From Phenylobacterium sp. (GTDB taxonomy: Bacteria; Pseudomonadota; Alphaproteobacteria; Caulobacterales; Caulobacteraceae), in the NCBI RefSeq assembly GCF_013822795.1, contig NZ_PNLB01000012.1:1-64000 (forward strand): a stretch of DNA of 64,000 bases. Direction: 5' to 3'. How positions within the stretch are numbered: position 1 is the stretch's first letter; the number at the start of each line of letters is the position of its first letter. Position numbers and translations under genes: made by a program. Positions 28,389 through 35,976 of this stretch are shown here, in pieces. Under the pieces are notes generated by a model that was given only the letters and a program-made list of their open reading frames with translations, was not told the origin of the DNA and did no database searches.

Positions 28389-29117
28389 ATGGAGCGCCGC
28401 GCCTTGCCCACCTTGATCCTTCTTCGCCACGGTCAGAGCCAATGGAACCTTGAGGACCGCTTCACCGGCTGGGTGGACGTGGACCTGACCGCCGAGGGTG
28501 AAGCCCAGGCCAAGAAGGGCGGCGAACTGATCAAGGCCGCCGGGCTGCAGATCGACCGGGCCTATACCTCGGTCCTGACCCGCGCCATCCGCACCCTGTG
28601 GCTGGCGCTGACCGCCGCCGGCCAGGTATTCGTGCCCGAGACCAAGGACTGGCGCCTGAACGAGCGCCACTACGGCGGCCTGACCGGCCTCAACAAGACG
28701 CAGACGGCTGCCAAGCATGGCGAGGACCAGGTCAAGGTGTGGCGCCGTTCGTACGATGTGCCGCCGCCGCCGCTGGCCCCGGGCGGCGAGTTCGATTTCT
28801 CCGCGGACCGCCGCTACGCCGGCGCGACCCTGCCCGATACCGAGAGCCTGAAGACCACGCTCGATCGGGTGCAGCCCTACTGGGACGCCGAGATCGCTCC
28901 GCACCTGAAGGCCGGGGAGACCCTGCTGGTTGCGGCGCATGGCAACTCTCTACGCGCGATTGTGAAGTTGCTGTTCGGCCTGTCGGACGAAGGCATCATT
29001 GCTGTGGAAATTCCCACCGGAAATCCGCTGCTGATCGAGCTCGACGCTAACCTTAAGCCGACCTCCGCGCGCTATCTCGACGAGGCCCGCGCCACGGCCC
29101 TGCCGCCGGTCGCATGA
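28389..29117 (+). CDS. gpmA: 2,3-bisphosphoglycerate-dependent phosphoglycerate mutase
   Basis: A 242-residue glycolytic mutase interconverting 3- and 2-phosphoglycerate through a phosphohistidine. The RHG motif ([20 protein letters not shown]) carries the phospho-acceptor His; other marks are RAIRTLW, the [14 protein letters not shown] segment and [11 protein letters not shown] with the second His. The ATG at 28389 has no ribosome-binding site, while an in-frame TTG at 28404 has GGAG nine bases upstream and would give the family-typical [10 protein letters not shown] start, so the true N-terminus may be five residues later. It overlaps the next gene by four bases. Confidence 0.95.
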   Translation: MERRALPTLILLRHGQSQWNLEDRFTGWVDVDLTAEGEAQAKKGGELIKAAGLQIDRAYTSVLTRAIRTLWLALTAAGQVFVPETKDWRLNERHYGGLTGLNKTQTAAKHGEDQVKVWRRSYDVPPPPLAPGGEFDFSADRRYAGATLPDTESLKTTLDRVQPYWDAEIAPHLKAGETLLVAAHGNSLRAIVKLLFGLSDEGIIAVEIPTGNPLLIELDANLKPTSARYLDEARATALPPVA

Positions 29118-29557
29118 CCACGGACGCCGACCTTGCCCATATGCGCCGCGCCATCGCTTTGGCGCGGACGCACGTCGGTCTGACCGGGGAAAATCCCAGC
29201 GTCGGCTGCGTGCTGGTCAAGGACGGCGTCGTCGTCGGCGAAGGGGTCACCGCCCAGGGCGGCCGGCCCCATGCCGAGGAGCAGGCTATTGAAAAGGCAG
29301 GTGAAAGCGCGCGCGGCGCGATCGCCTATGTGACCTTGGAGCCGTGCGGCGCGCGCTCCTCGGGCGCGGCGTCCTGTTCGCAGCGACTGGTCGCCGCGGG
29401 CGTCGCCGAGGTGGTGGTCGCCTGTGAAGACGCCTCGCCCTTCGCCTCCGGACAAGGGGCGGCGCGGCTGGCGGCGGCGGGCGTGCCGGTGCGCCTGGGT
29501 CTGCTCGCCGACGAGGCCGCGGGCCTCTACGAAACCTACCAACCGCCGGGCAATTAA
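29114..29557 (+). CDS. Stand-alone RibD-like zinc deaminase domain
   Basis: A 147-residue cytidine-deaminase-fold protein resembling only the N-terminal deaminase half of RibD. Zinc ligands and catalytic Glu are His53-Ala-Glu55 and Cys78/Cys88. The Cys pair is separated by nine residues, one more than the eight in RibD, and the PCSHHGRTPPC signature is replaced by [12 protein letters not shown]. The [12 protein letters not shown] segment is RibD-like. No reductase domain follows. It is coupled to gpmA (ATGA overlap), an odd partner. A riboflavin-pathway or nucleoside/damage-repair role is possible; the substrate is not known. Confidence 0.8.
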   Translation: MTTDADLAHMRRAIALARTHVGLTGENPSVGCVLVKDGVVVGEGVTAQGGRPHAEEQAIEKAGESARGAIAYVTLEPCGARSSGAASCSQRLVAAGVAEVVVACEDASPFASGQGAARLAAAGVPVRLGLLADEAAGLYETYQPPGN

Positions 29558-29636
29558 CCACCGCGAGCTAACCAGCGGAAAGAGCGTGTTAATTACGCGC
29601 GCCTAGGATCGAACCCGAAAGTTAGTGGGGTTTCAG

Positions 29637-30896
29637 ATGTCCGCCCAGAGCGCTCCAGCTCAGGAGTTGCGCAGGCTCGATCAGCACGAGCTCGACGCCG
29701 TCTGCGCCAAGCATGACCGCCTTTGGACCTCGAAGCCGGGCGGCGCGCGGGCTGTGTTCGCGTGGAAGGATCTCTCGGGCCTCGACCTGCGCGGCAAGAA
29801 CCTTTGCGACGCCGACCTGACCGGCGCGGTGCTCGCCAATTGCCAGATGCAGGGCGTTCGTCTCGACCACGCCAACCTGTTCGGCGCCGACCTCCAGAAC
29901 GCCAACATGACCGACGCTTCGCTGCGCCGGGCCGACCTGCGCGGCGCATGCCTGCGCGGCGCCAACCTGACCGGGGCCGACATGTTCGAGGCGGACCTGC
30001 GCGAGGGCTCGATCGCGGTCGGGGATCGCGACAAGGGCCTGCGGGTGCTGGAACACATCAACCGGGTCGGCGAGGCGTCCGGCGCCATTCTGGCCGGGGC
30101 CAATCTTGAGCGCTCGCGCCTGTCGGGCGTGATGGCGATCAAGGCCGACTTCAGCGACGCGATCCTCAAGGACGCCAAGTTGGTGCGCGCCAACCTCAAG
30201 CAGGCCAACATGTCCGGCGCCAACATGGCCGGCTGCGACCTCTCCGGCGCGGATCTGGCCGGCGCGGACATGCGCGACGTCATCCTGGTCGGCGCCAAGA
30301 CCTTCGCCTGGAACGTTTCCCAGGCCGACATGCGCGGCGTGCTGACCGACGATCCGGTCGGCAAGTCGGTGCAGGACCTGCCGTACAAGACCATGATCCG
30401 CGACCACGCCAAGTGGTGCGAGACCGGCGGCGCCGAGGGCACGCCCAGTGTCTTCGACAACGCGGACCTGCGGGCGCTGGAAACCATTCGCGGCTTCAAC
30501 CTGACCGCCCTGTCGGCCAAGGGCGCGGTGTTCTACGGCCTCGATATGGAAGGCGTGCAGCTGCAGGGCGCCCAACTCGACGGCGCCGACCTGCGCAACT
30601 GCAACCTCCGCCGCGCGGACCTGCGCGGGGCCCGCCTGATCGGGGCCAAGCTGTCGGGCGCGGACCTGCGCGACGCCCAGATGGGGCCGCTGCTGCTGGG
30701 CGCCGATCGCACCTTGCCGAGCAACTTGACCGGGGCGACGTTGAAGAACGCCGATCTGGCGCGCGCCGATTGCCGTCACGCCATCTTCGTCGACGCCGAC
30801 CTCAGCCGCGCCAACTTCACCAGCGCCATGGTGCGCAACGCCAACCTGACCAACGCCCAGAAGTGGGGCGCGCGCGGCCTCGAAGACGTGATCTGA
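29637..30896 (+). CDS. Pentapeptide-repeat protein
   Basis: A 419-residue protein dominated by A(D/N)LxxA-type pentapeptide repeats in three blocks (about residues 40-125, 148-225 and 300-410), interrupted by non-repeat linkers. Such repeats form right-handed quadrilateral beta-helices. The N-terminal 35 residues and the linker near 240-290 (with HAKWCETGG) are not repeats. No signal peptide or membrane segment is seen, so it is probably cytoplasmic; a scaffold or regulatory role is a guess. The ATG at 29637 is taken; an in-frame GTG at 29625 is possible. Stands alone. Confidence 0.85.
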   Translation: MSAQSAPAQELRRLDQHELDAVCAKHDRLWTSKPGGARAVFAWKDLSGLDLRGKNLCDADLTGAVLANCQMQGVRLDHANLFGADLQNANMTDASLRRADLRGACLRGANLTGADMFEADLREGSIAVGDRDKGLRVLEHINRVGEASGAILAGANLERSRLSGVMAIKADFSDAILKDAKLVRANLKQANMSGANMAGCDLSGADLAGADMRDVILVGAKTFAWNVSQADMRGVLTDDPVGKSVQDLPYKTMIRDHAKWCETGGAEGTPSVFDNADLRALETIRGFNLTALSAKGAVFYGLDMEGVQLQGAQLDGADLRNCNLRRADLRGARLIGAKLSGADLRDAQMGPLLLGADRTLPSNLTGATLKNADLARADCRHAIFVDADLSRANFTSAMVRNANLTNAQKWGARGLEDVI

Positions 30897-30955
30897 GGCC
30901 CTTGGGCTGACGCCCGGGCAAGGGACTATCGTCGGCGTCCGCCAAGGAGGCCGCC

Positions 30956-31723
30956 ATGCACACTGTCAGCGTCGAAGTCCGCGGCCGCACCGCGGTCGTC
31001 ACCATTGAGCGGCCGGAGCGCCGCAACGCCGTCGACGGGGCCACCGCCCAAGCCCTTTATGACGCCTTCAAAGCCTTCGACGCCGACGAGGCGCTGGACG
31101 TCGCGGTGCTGCAGGGTCGCGGCGGGGCGTTCTGCGCCGGCGCCGACCTCAAGGGCGTCAGCGAAGGGCGCGGCAATCCCGTGCACCGTGAGGGCGATCT
31201 GGGGCCGATGGGCTGCACGCGTCTGGCGCTCTCCAAGCCGGTGATCGCCGCCATCGAGGGTCACGCCGTCGCCGGCGGATTGGAGGTCGCGGCCTGGTGT
31301 GATCTGCGAGTCGCGGCCGAGGATGCGGTGTTCGGGGTGTTCTGCCGCCGCTTCGGCGTGCCGCTGATCGACCTGGGCACCGTGCGGCTGCCGCGGCTGA
31401 TCGGCCATTCACGGGCCATGGACCTGATCCTGACCGGCCGGCCGGTCAGCGCACGGGAAGCTTTGGAGATCGGGCTGGCCAACCGTCTGGCCCCGAGCGG
31501 CGGCGCGCTCGACGCGGCGCTGGAACTGGCTGCGCAGATCGGCGCCTTCCCACAGACCTGCCTGCGCAACGACCGCGCCTCGGCCATCGCGCAATGGTCG
31601 ATGGATTGGGACGCCGCGACCCGCTTTGAAATCGAGCTGGGCCGCGCCACCCTGGCCAGCGGCGAGGCTCGCGAGGGGGCCGCCCGCTTCACCTCCGGCC
31701 AGGGACGACACGGAAAGTTCTAA
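30956..31723 (+). CDS. Crotonase/enoyl-CoA hydratase family protein
   Basis: A 255-residue crotonase-fold protein. The oxyanion-hole segments are FCAGADLK (59-66) and EGHAVAGGLEVAAWCD (101-116), which keeps the first catalytic Glu (Glu110). The second Glu of true hydratases, normally in a PE-x-x-x-G setting, is replaced: the sequence reads GVPLIDLGTVRL with Leu137 there. It may therefore be an isomerase, hydrolase or other crotonase rather than a standard hydratase. GGAGG lies seven bases before the ATG. A hairpin terminator follows. Confidence 0.88.
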   Translation: MHTVSVEVRGRTAVVTIERPERRNAVDGATAQALYDAFKAFDADEALDVAVLQGRGGAFCAGADLKGVSEGRGNPVHREGDLGPMGCTRLALSKPVIAAIEGHAVAGGLEVAAWCDLRVAAEDAVFGVFCRRFGVPLIDLGTVRLPRLIGHSRAMDLILTGRPVSAREALEIGLANRLAPSGGALDAALELAAQIGAFPQTCLRNDRASAIAQWSMDWDAATRFEIELGRATLASGEAREGAARFTSGQGRHGKF

Positions 31724-31734
31724 GACCAAAAGAA

Positions 31735-31760
31735 AGGGCGGCGCCTTGCGGAGCCGCCCT
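31735..31760 (+). terminator. Hairpin terminator after the crotonase gene
   Basis: Stem AGGGCGGC (31735-31742) with GCCGCCCT (31753-31760) and a ten-base loop, 12 bases past the stop codon and also facing the end of the convergent small heat-shock gene. No strong T-run follows. Confidence 0.55.
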
Positions 31761-31838
31761 GCACAGTCTGGGAGGGGAGTGGGGCGGCGCAGGTCGCTGC
31801 GCCGCCCCGGAGGGCTGGAAGCCGCCTCGGGGGGGAGG

Positions 31839-32294
31839 TTAGGCGGCCTTCTCGCCTTCGATCAGATTGGCCTCGGGCGACGTCGAAATCGCGATCGTGC
31901 GGGGCTTCAGAGCCTCGGGAAGTTCACGCTTCAGCGAGATGGACAGCAGGCCGTCGGCAAGCTTGGCCTCGGTGACCACCACGTAGTCGGCAAGCTGGAA
32001 TCGGCGCTCGAAGTTGCGCTCGGCCAGGCCGCGATGGAGGAACCGGCGCTGGTCGTCGTTGGCGGCCTTGCGGCCCTGGACGGTCAGGAGGTTTTCCTTG
32101 ACCTCGATGTTCAGTTCTTCCGGACGGAAGCCGGCGACCGCGATCTCGACGCGGTAGGCGTTCTCGTCGGTGCGCTCGATGTTGTAGGGCGGATAGCCGG
32201 CGGCGGCGTCGGCGCTGGCGGTTTCCAGCAGCGAGGCCAGGCGGTCAAACCCGACGACAGAGCGATAGAGGGGGGAGAAGTCGATCGTACGCAT
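31839..32294 (-). CDS. Small heat-shock protein (Hsp20/IbpA type)
   Basis: A 151-residue ATP-independent chaperone that holds unfolded proteins under heat stress. The N-terminus MRTIDFSPLYRSVVGFDRL matches class A alphaproteobacterial small Hsps. The alpha-crystallin domain runs from about 35 to 125 with AVAGFRPEELNIEV, the GLAERNFERRFQLAD segment and ADGLLSISLKRE, and the C-terminal I-x-I-type anchor is IAI. The ATG at 32294 is chosen because it gives this conserved start; a longer frame upstream runs through the thermosensor. A ROSE-type leader and a sigma-32-like promoter lie upstream. Confidence 0.95.
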   Translation of the reverse strand: MRTIDFSPLYRSVVGFDRLASLLETASADAAAGYPPYNIERTDENAYRVEIAVAGFRPEELNIEVKENLLTVQGRKAANDDQRRFLHRGLAERNFERRFQLADYVVVTEAKLADGLLSISLKRELPEALKPRTIAISTSPEANLIEGEKAA

Positions 32295-32302
32295 GTGAAA
32301 GT

Positions 32303-32385
32303 ACCTTCTTGACTTAAGCAAGGTTGCGTGGACCGGACTGCGTGCGAGCCAAGATCGGCCTCGCCCTGTGTCCGGGAGGCCCGGA
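32303..32385 (-). promoter_or_regulatory. ROSE-type RNA thermometer in the hsp20 leader
   Basis: On the minus strand the 3'-most hairpin (32324 to 32303) pairs ACCTTGCTT with AAGAAGGT, sequestering the AAGG Shine-Dalgarno. The pairing leaves one G unpaired inside the TTGCT strand, the hallmark of ROSE elements, which melt at heat-shock temperature. Two further hairpins lie 5' of it: 32344-32364 (GCGAG-CC with GG-CTCGC) and 32371-32385 (TCCGGG with CCCGGA). Position, multi-hairpin layout and the small-Hsp partner fit ROSE thermometers of alphaproteobacteria. Confidence 0.8.
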
Positions 32386-32406
32386 TGCCCAGCGCCTTCG
32401 ATTGTC

Positions 32407-32435
32407 TAGGTGGGAGGCGATTTCCCCCGTTCAAG
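32407..32435 (-). promoter_or_regulatory. Sigma-32 (RpoH)-like promoter for hsp20
   Basis: Minus-strand CTTGAA (32435-32430) is an exact match to the RpoH -35 element, and 17 bases further is CACCTA (32412-32407), preceded by CC to give a CCCACCTA-like -10. The spacing and position put the start of transcription just upstream of the ROSE hairpins. The promoter call is by motif only. Confidence 0.6.
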
Positions 32436-32549
32436 ACCTGCCCGGCGCAACAATTATGCGAAGGTTCGCCAGGTAGTGCTGAAGCCGGCTTGCCAGCGCT
32501 GCGAGCGTCTCTAGGCTTCGCCGCGTCCAGGAAACAACCAGAAGGCTCG

Positions 32550-33398
32550 ATGCAGATGTCCCCCCGAATGTTCGCGCTCGCCACCGCCGCGGCGATCGCC
32601 GTCTTCGCCCAGCCGGCCGCCGCCTCAGCTGAAGACGCAGCGTTGAAGGCCGCCATCGCCGGGCCGCAGCGCGGCGCCGACCATGTGGCCCGCGATCCGG
32701 CGCGCCATCCCTACGAGAGCCTCGAATTCTGGGGCGTGAAGCCCAAGGCGACGGTCATCGAGATCTCGCCCGGCTCGGGCTACTGGACCGAGATCCTGGC
32801 GCCCTACGCGAAGGCCACCGGGGGCGCCTATGTCGCCGGCGTCGCCGACCTGGCGAACCCCAAGCTGTCGGACGGCGCGCGCAAGGGCCGGGCCGACTTC
32901 GAGGCCAAGTACGCCGACCAGGCCAAGTTCGGCCCGATCACCTATGTCGGCTTTGGACCGGTCTCTGGCCCCCTCGGCGCGCCCGGCTCGGCGGACGTCG
33001 TCATCACCGCCCGCAACGTCCACAACTGGATGGGTCAGCCGGGCATGCTGGACAAGGTGTTCAAGGACTTCCACGACGTGCTGAAGCCCGGCGGAGTGCT
33101 GGCGGTCGAGGAGCATCGCTCCGACCCGACCCGCGCTCAGGTCCCCGGCGCCAGCGACGGCTATGTCGCTACCGATTTCGTGATCGCGACGGCCGAGAAG
33201 GCCGGCTTCAAGCTGGACGCTAAGTCCGAGATCAACGCCAACGCCAAGGACACCAAGGACCATCCGTTCGGGGTCTGGACCCTGCCGCCGGTCCGCCGCT
33301 CCCCGGCCGCCGACAAACCCGATCCCAGCTTCGATCGCGCCAAGTACGACGCCATCGGCGAAAGCGATCGGATGACCCTGCGGTTCGTGAAACGCTAG
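32550..33398 (+). CDS. Exported methyltransferase-fold protein (first of tandem pair)
   Basis: A 282-residue class I methyltransferase-like protein (predicted methyltransferase, COG4798 type) with an N-terminal signal peptide: Met-rich basic start, hydrophobic 7-22 and an AAASA cleavage region near 25. SAM-binding motif I reads VIEISPGSGYWTE; later motifs include ARNVHNWM and VLKPGGVLAVEEH. The ending DHPFGVWTLPPVR...YDAIGESDRMTLRFVK is nearly identical in the neighbouring gene, so the two are paralogues. A SAM-dependent enzyme in the periplasm would lack its cofactor, so it may be non-catalytic or kept inside. AGAAGG precedes the ATG. Confidence 0.85.
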   Translation: MQMSPRMFALATAAAIAVFAQPAAASAEDAALKAAIAGPQRGADHVARDPARHPYESLEFWGVKPKATVIEISPGSGYWTEILAPYAKATGGAYVAGVADLANPKLSDGARKGRADFEAKYADQAKFGPITYVGFGPVSGPLGAPGSADVVITARNVHNWMGQPGMLDKVFKDFHDVLKPGGVLAVEEHRSDPTRAQVPGASDGYVATDFVIATAEKAGFKLDAKSEINANAKDTKDHPFGVWTLPPVRRSPAADKPDPSFDRAKYDAIGESDRMTLRFVKR

Positions 33399-33410
33399 GG
33401 CCACGCTTTG

Positions 33411-33450
33411 ACCATCGTCCCGGGTCAGGTAAGCCGCTCGGGACGATGGT
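33411..33450. repeat. 12-bp inverted repeat between the two methyltransferase-like genes
   Basis: ACCATCGTCCCG (33411-33422) and its perfect complement (33439-33450) with a 16-base spacer. It starts 13 bases after the first stop codon and ends 16 before the next ATG, so it could be a terminator or a processing/attenuation hairpin that sets the ratio of the two products. Confidence 0.6.
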
Positions 33451-33465
33451 GAATTCGGGAATTCC

Positions 33466-34353
33466 ATGCGGCGTGTCCTTGCAAGTTCGGCGGTTTCCTT
33501 CTCGCGGCGGGGCGCGCTGATCGGCGCCCTGGCCCTGGCCGCTTGCGGCAAGAAGGGCGACGCCGAGCCCGCCCCGACCAAGGCCGCGCGCAACATGACG
33601 CTGCAGGAGGCGGTCGCCGGCGACTGGCGCCCGGCCGTCGACAAGGCCCGCGACGCCTGGCGCCATCCGGTTGAGACGCTGGAGTTCTGGGGCCTGAAGC
33701 CCGGCCAGACCGTGGTCGAGTTCTGGCCCGGGGCCGGCTGGTACACCGACATCCTCGCGCCGTACTTGGCGGCGAACAAAGGCAAGCTGATCGCCGCGGA
33801 CCTCGAGCCGACCGACCCGGCCGCGACCGAGATCATCGAGGCCTATCGCGCGCGCCTGAAGGCCAAGCCGAAGATCTACGGCGACGTCGAGATCACCGCC
33901 TTCGGCCCGACCAGCGGGCCAGTGGCTCCGGCCGGCAGCGCCGATCTGGTGCTGTTCTTGCGCAACCTGCACAACTGGATGGCCGCCGGCATCGCCGAGA
34001 AGGCGTTCCGCGACGCCTTTGCGGCCCTGAAGCCGGGCGGGGTGTTGGGCGTCGAGGAGCACCGCGCTGCGCCGGGCGGGGTGCAGGACGTGCTGGCCGC
34101 CAACGGCTATGTCCAGGAGGCCTACGCCGTGCGCCTGGCCCAGGAGGCCGGCTTCGTCCTCGACAAGACCAGCGAGATCAACGCCAACCCGGCCGACACC
34201 CGCGATCACCCCTTCGGGGTCTGGACCCTGCCGCCGGTCCGACTGACTGCGCCGCGCGGCGAGGCGGCCGACCCGAAGTTCGACCGCGCGCCCTATGACG
34301 CCATCGGCGAGAGCGACCGCATGACCCTGCGGCTGGTGAAGCCCGCCCGCTAG
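33466..34353 (+). CDS. Methyltransferase-fold lipoprotein (second of tandem pair)
   Basis: A 295-residue paralogue of the preceding protein with a different export signal: twin Arg (SRRGAL, about 13-18), a hydrophobic stretch and a lipobox LAAC with Cys at residue 27, so the mature protein should be membrane-anchored. The methyltransferase core is kept: WRHPVETLEFWGLKPGQTVVEFWPGAGWYTDI, LRNLHNWM, LKPGGVLGVEEH, and the DHPFGVWTLPPVR...IGESDRMTL ending. Motif I has EFWPGAGWYT instead of EISPGSGYWT. The stop codon overlaps the stop of the convergent PPOX gene by four bases. Function unknown. Confidence 0.85.
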   Translation: MRRVLASSAVSFSRRGALIGALALAACGKKGDAEPAPTKAARNMTLQEAVAGDWRPAVDKARDAWRHPVETLEFWGLKPGQTVVEFWPGAGWYTDILAPYLAANKGKLIAADLEPTDPAATEIIEAYRARLKAKPKIYGDVEITAFGPTSGPVAPAGSADLVLFLRNLHNWMAAGIAEKAFRDAFAALKPGGVLGVEEHRAAPGGVQDVLAANGYVQEAYAVRLAQEAGFVLDKTSEINANPADTRDHPFGVWTLPPVRLTAPRGEAADPKFDRAPYDAIGESDRMTLRLVKPAR

Positions 34354-34961
34354 AGTTGTTCCTTGTAGCTGGCGATGATCTGTTCGTTCGGCACCGGCAC
34401 CTTGCCCAGGTTCAGCTGCTCGAAGATCATCTCCGAGCCGGAGGGCAGGGTGGTGCGTTCGACCTGCGCGTCGGCCTCCCACAGTTTGGCCCGCATGATC
34501 GCCTTCGGGCAGTGCAGGAACGCCTCCTCGACGGCGACCATCAGCACCAGCCGCGGCGTCTTGCCGAACTCGATGAACTTGGCGAGCAGTTCGGGATCGG
34601 CCGTAGCGCTGGCCCGGCCGTTGACCCGCAGCACGTCGTCAAAGCCCGGGATCATGAACATCAGGCCAATGCGACCGGCCCCCGACAGCAGGTTGCGGAT
34701 GGTGTCGAGCCGGTTGTTGCCCGGCCGGTCGGGCAGATAAAGCGTCCTCCCGTCCTCGCTCACGTGGACGAAGCCCGGTTCGCCGCCGCGCGGCGAGACG
34801 TCGATCGCGCCGTCGGGGCCGGCCGAACTGACCACGCAGAACGGCGAGAGGCCGATGAAGGCGCGCCCGTGCTTCTCGACATGGTCCAGCACCTTGTCGA
34901 GCACCAGCTTGCCAGGTTGGCGATAGAGCTCGTCGATGCCGGCGAGATCGAGGGTCTTCAT
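34350..34961 (-). CDS. Pyridoxamine 5'-phosphate oxidase-like flavin protein (MSMEG_1061 type)
   Basis: A 203-residue split-barrel FMN/F420-type protein. Recognisable segments are the N-terminal LDKVLDHVEKHGRAFIGLSPFCVVSSAGPDGAIDVSPRGGEPGFVHV, the cofactor-contact PDRPGNNRLDTIRNLL, and GRIGLMFMIPGFDDVLRVNG. These place it in the PPOX-class MSMEG_1061 subfamily, whose substrates are unknown. The usual Ser/Gly-rich flavin loop is present. It converges with the lipoprotein methyltransferase gene and is transcribed from a promoter region shared with DUF3617. The name reflects fold rather than activity. Confidence 0.85.
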   Translation of the reverse strand: MKTLDLAGIDELYRQPGKLVLDKVLDHVEKHGRAFIGLSPFCVVSSAGPDGAIDVSPRGGEPGFVHVSEDGRTLYLPDRPGNNRLDTIRNLLSGAGRIGLMFMIPGFDDVLRVNGRASATADPELLAKFIEFGKTPRLVLMVAVEEAFLHCPKAIMRAKLWEADAQVERTTLPSGSEMIFEQLNLGKVPVPNEQIIASYKEQL

Positions 34962-35058
34962 GTGCGTTCTCCCGGTTGTTATTGAGAGTTGTTCGCAAAT
35001 ATGCGCTTGAACCGACGCGCTGTCATCCCAAGATGAACGGGCCTGCGCCCGGTTCTGT

Positions 35059-35082
35059 CAGCATGCAGTCACCTGCATGCTG
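35059..35082. promoter_or_regulatory. 10-bp perfect palindrome upstream of the DUF3617 gene
   Basis: CAGCATGCAG and its complement with a TCAC spacer, in the 158-base gap between the divergent PPOX and DUF3617 genes, 37 bases before the DUF3617 ATG. Symmetric and centrally placed, it could be an operator or a 5'-UTR hairpin. No family-specific motif is recognised. Confidence 0.45.
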
Positions 35083-35119
35083 CTAGCTTGACGCGAACTC
35101 GATGCGCTAAAGGCCAGAC

Positions 35120-35563
35120 ATGATCCGAAACGCCCTGCTCGCCCTGATCCCCGCCAGCTTGCTGCTGGCCGCTCCCGCCGCCGCGCAGGAGCAGACCATC
35201 CTGCCGGGATATTGGGACGTGACGAACAAGGTCTCGGCGATCATCAGCCAGACCAAGACCGAGAAGCGCTGCATCACGCCGGCCGAGGTCTCGAAGTTCG
35301 TGATGGGGCCGTCGAACCGGCACTACAAGTGCGACTACCCGACCCGGGTGTTCAAGGACGGCAAGATCCGGCTGAAAGGGAACTGCGCCACCAAGAACGG
35401 CAGCCAGGCGGCGCTGGAGGCGACGGGCACCTACTCGCCGACCACCTTCACCATGAACGCCAAGATCAGCACCACCTACGCCGGGGTGCCGCTCAGCGGG
35501 CTCGCCACCACGACCGCCAAGCGCATCAGCGACACCTGCCCGGCGGCGCCGCCCGCCTCTTAA
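35120..35563 (+). CDS. DUF3617 family exported protein
   Basis: A 147-residue protein with a clear signal peptide (residues 1-22, LLALIPASLLLAAPAAA). The mature part matches DUF3617: the PGYWDVTNKV opening where the family has PG-W-V, then KRCITPAEVSKF and the Cys pairs at CIT, CDYP and GNCAT that suggest disulphides in the periplasm. The function is unknown; the fold is probably a small beta-rich domain. Stands alone before the SCP2 gene, with a 101-base gap. Confidence 0.8.
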   Translation: MIRNALLALIPASLLLAAPAAAQEQTILPGYWDVTNKVSAIISQTKTEKRCITPAEVSKFVMGPSNRHYKCDYPTRVFKDGKIRLKGNCATKNGSQAALEATGTYSPTTFTMNAKISTTYAGVPLSGLATTTAKRISDTCPAAPPAS

Positions 35564-35664
35564 CCAAGCCTGCGACGAAATCGCGGTTCAAACCCTGGCT
35601 GAGCCGTTTACTTGACTCGCGCTTGAGGCGAAGCTGCCGCTCACGACGATGTGAGGCGGTGCGT

Positions 35665-35976
35665 ATGACCACGACTCTTGAGGAATTGACCCAGCGCGTT
35701 GCTGCGGCCGTGGGCCAGGATTCCGGCCTGGGCAGGACGTTCAAGGTCGACCTGCGTGGCGAGGGCTTCATCCATATCGACGGCTCGGCGGTGACCAACG
35801 AGGACAAGCCGGCCGACCTGACCGTCTCGATCAGCCGCAAGGACTTGAAGGCGCTGGGCGCCGGCGAGCTCAATCCGATGACCGCGGTGATCACCGGCCG
35901 GCTCAAGGTCTCAGACATGGGGCTCGCCATGTCGCTGCAGCCGCAGATGCAGGCGTTGTTCGCGAAACTGGGATGA
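35665..35976 (+). CDS. SCP2 sterol-carrier domain protein
   Basis: A 103-residue single-domain SCP2 protein. The lipid-binding fold signatures are the VDLRGEGFIHIDG strand pair, DKPADLTVSISRKDLKAL and the LNPMTAVITGRLKVSDMGLAM segment that lines the hydrophobic tunnel in relatives. It should carry a fatty acyl or other lipid in the cytoplasm. The ATG at 35665 follows GAGG at 35652-35655; the longer open frame upstream is out of frame with DUF3617 and not coding. It overlaps the next gene by four bases, so a lipid ligand may be passed to or from the hydrolase. Confidence 0.88.
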   Translation: MTTTLEELTQRVAAAVGQDSGLGRTFKVDLRGEGFIHIDGSAVTNEDKPADLTVSISRKDLKALGAGELNPMTAVITGRLKVSDMGLAMSLQPQMQALFAKLG

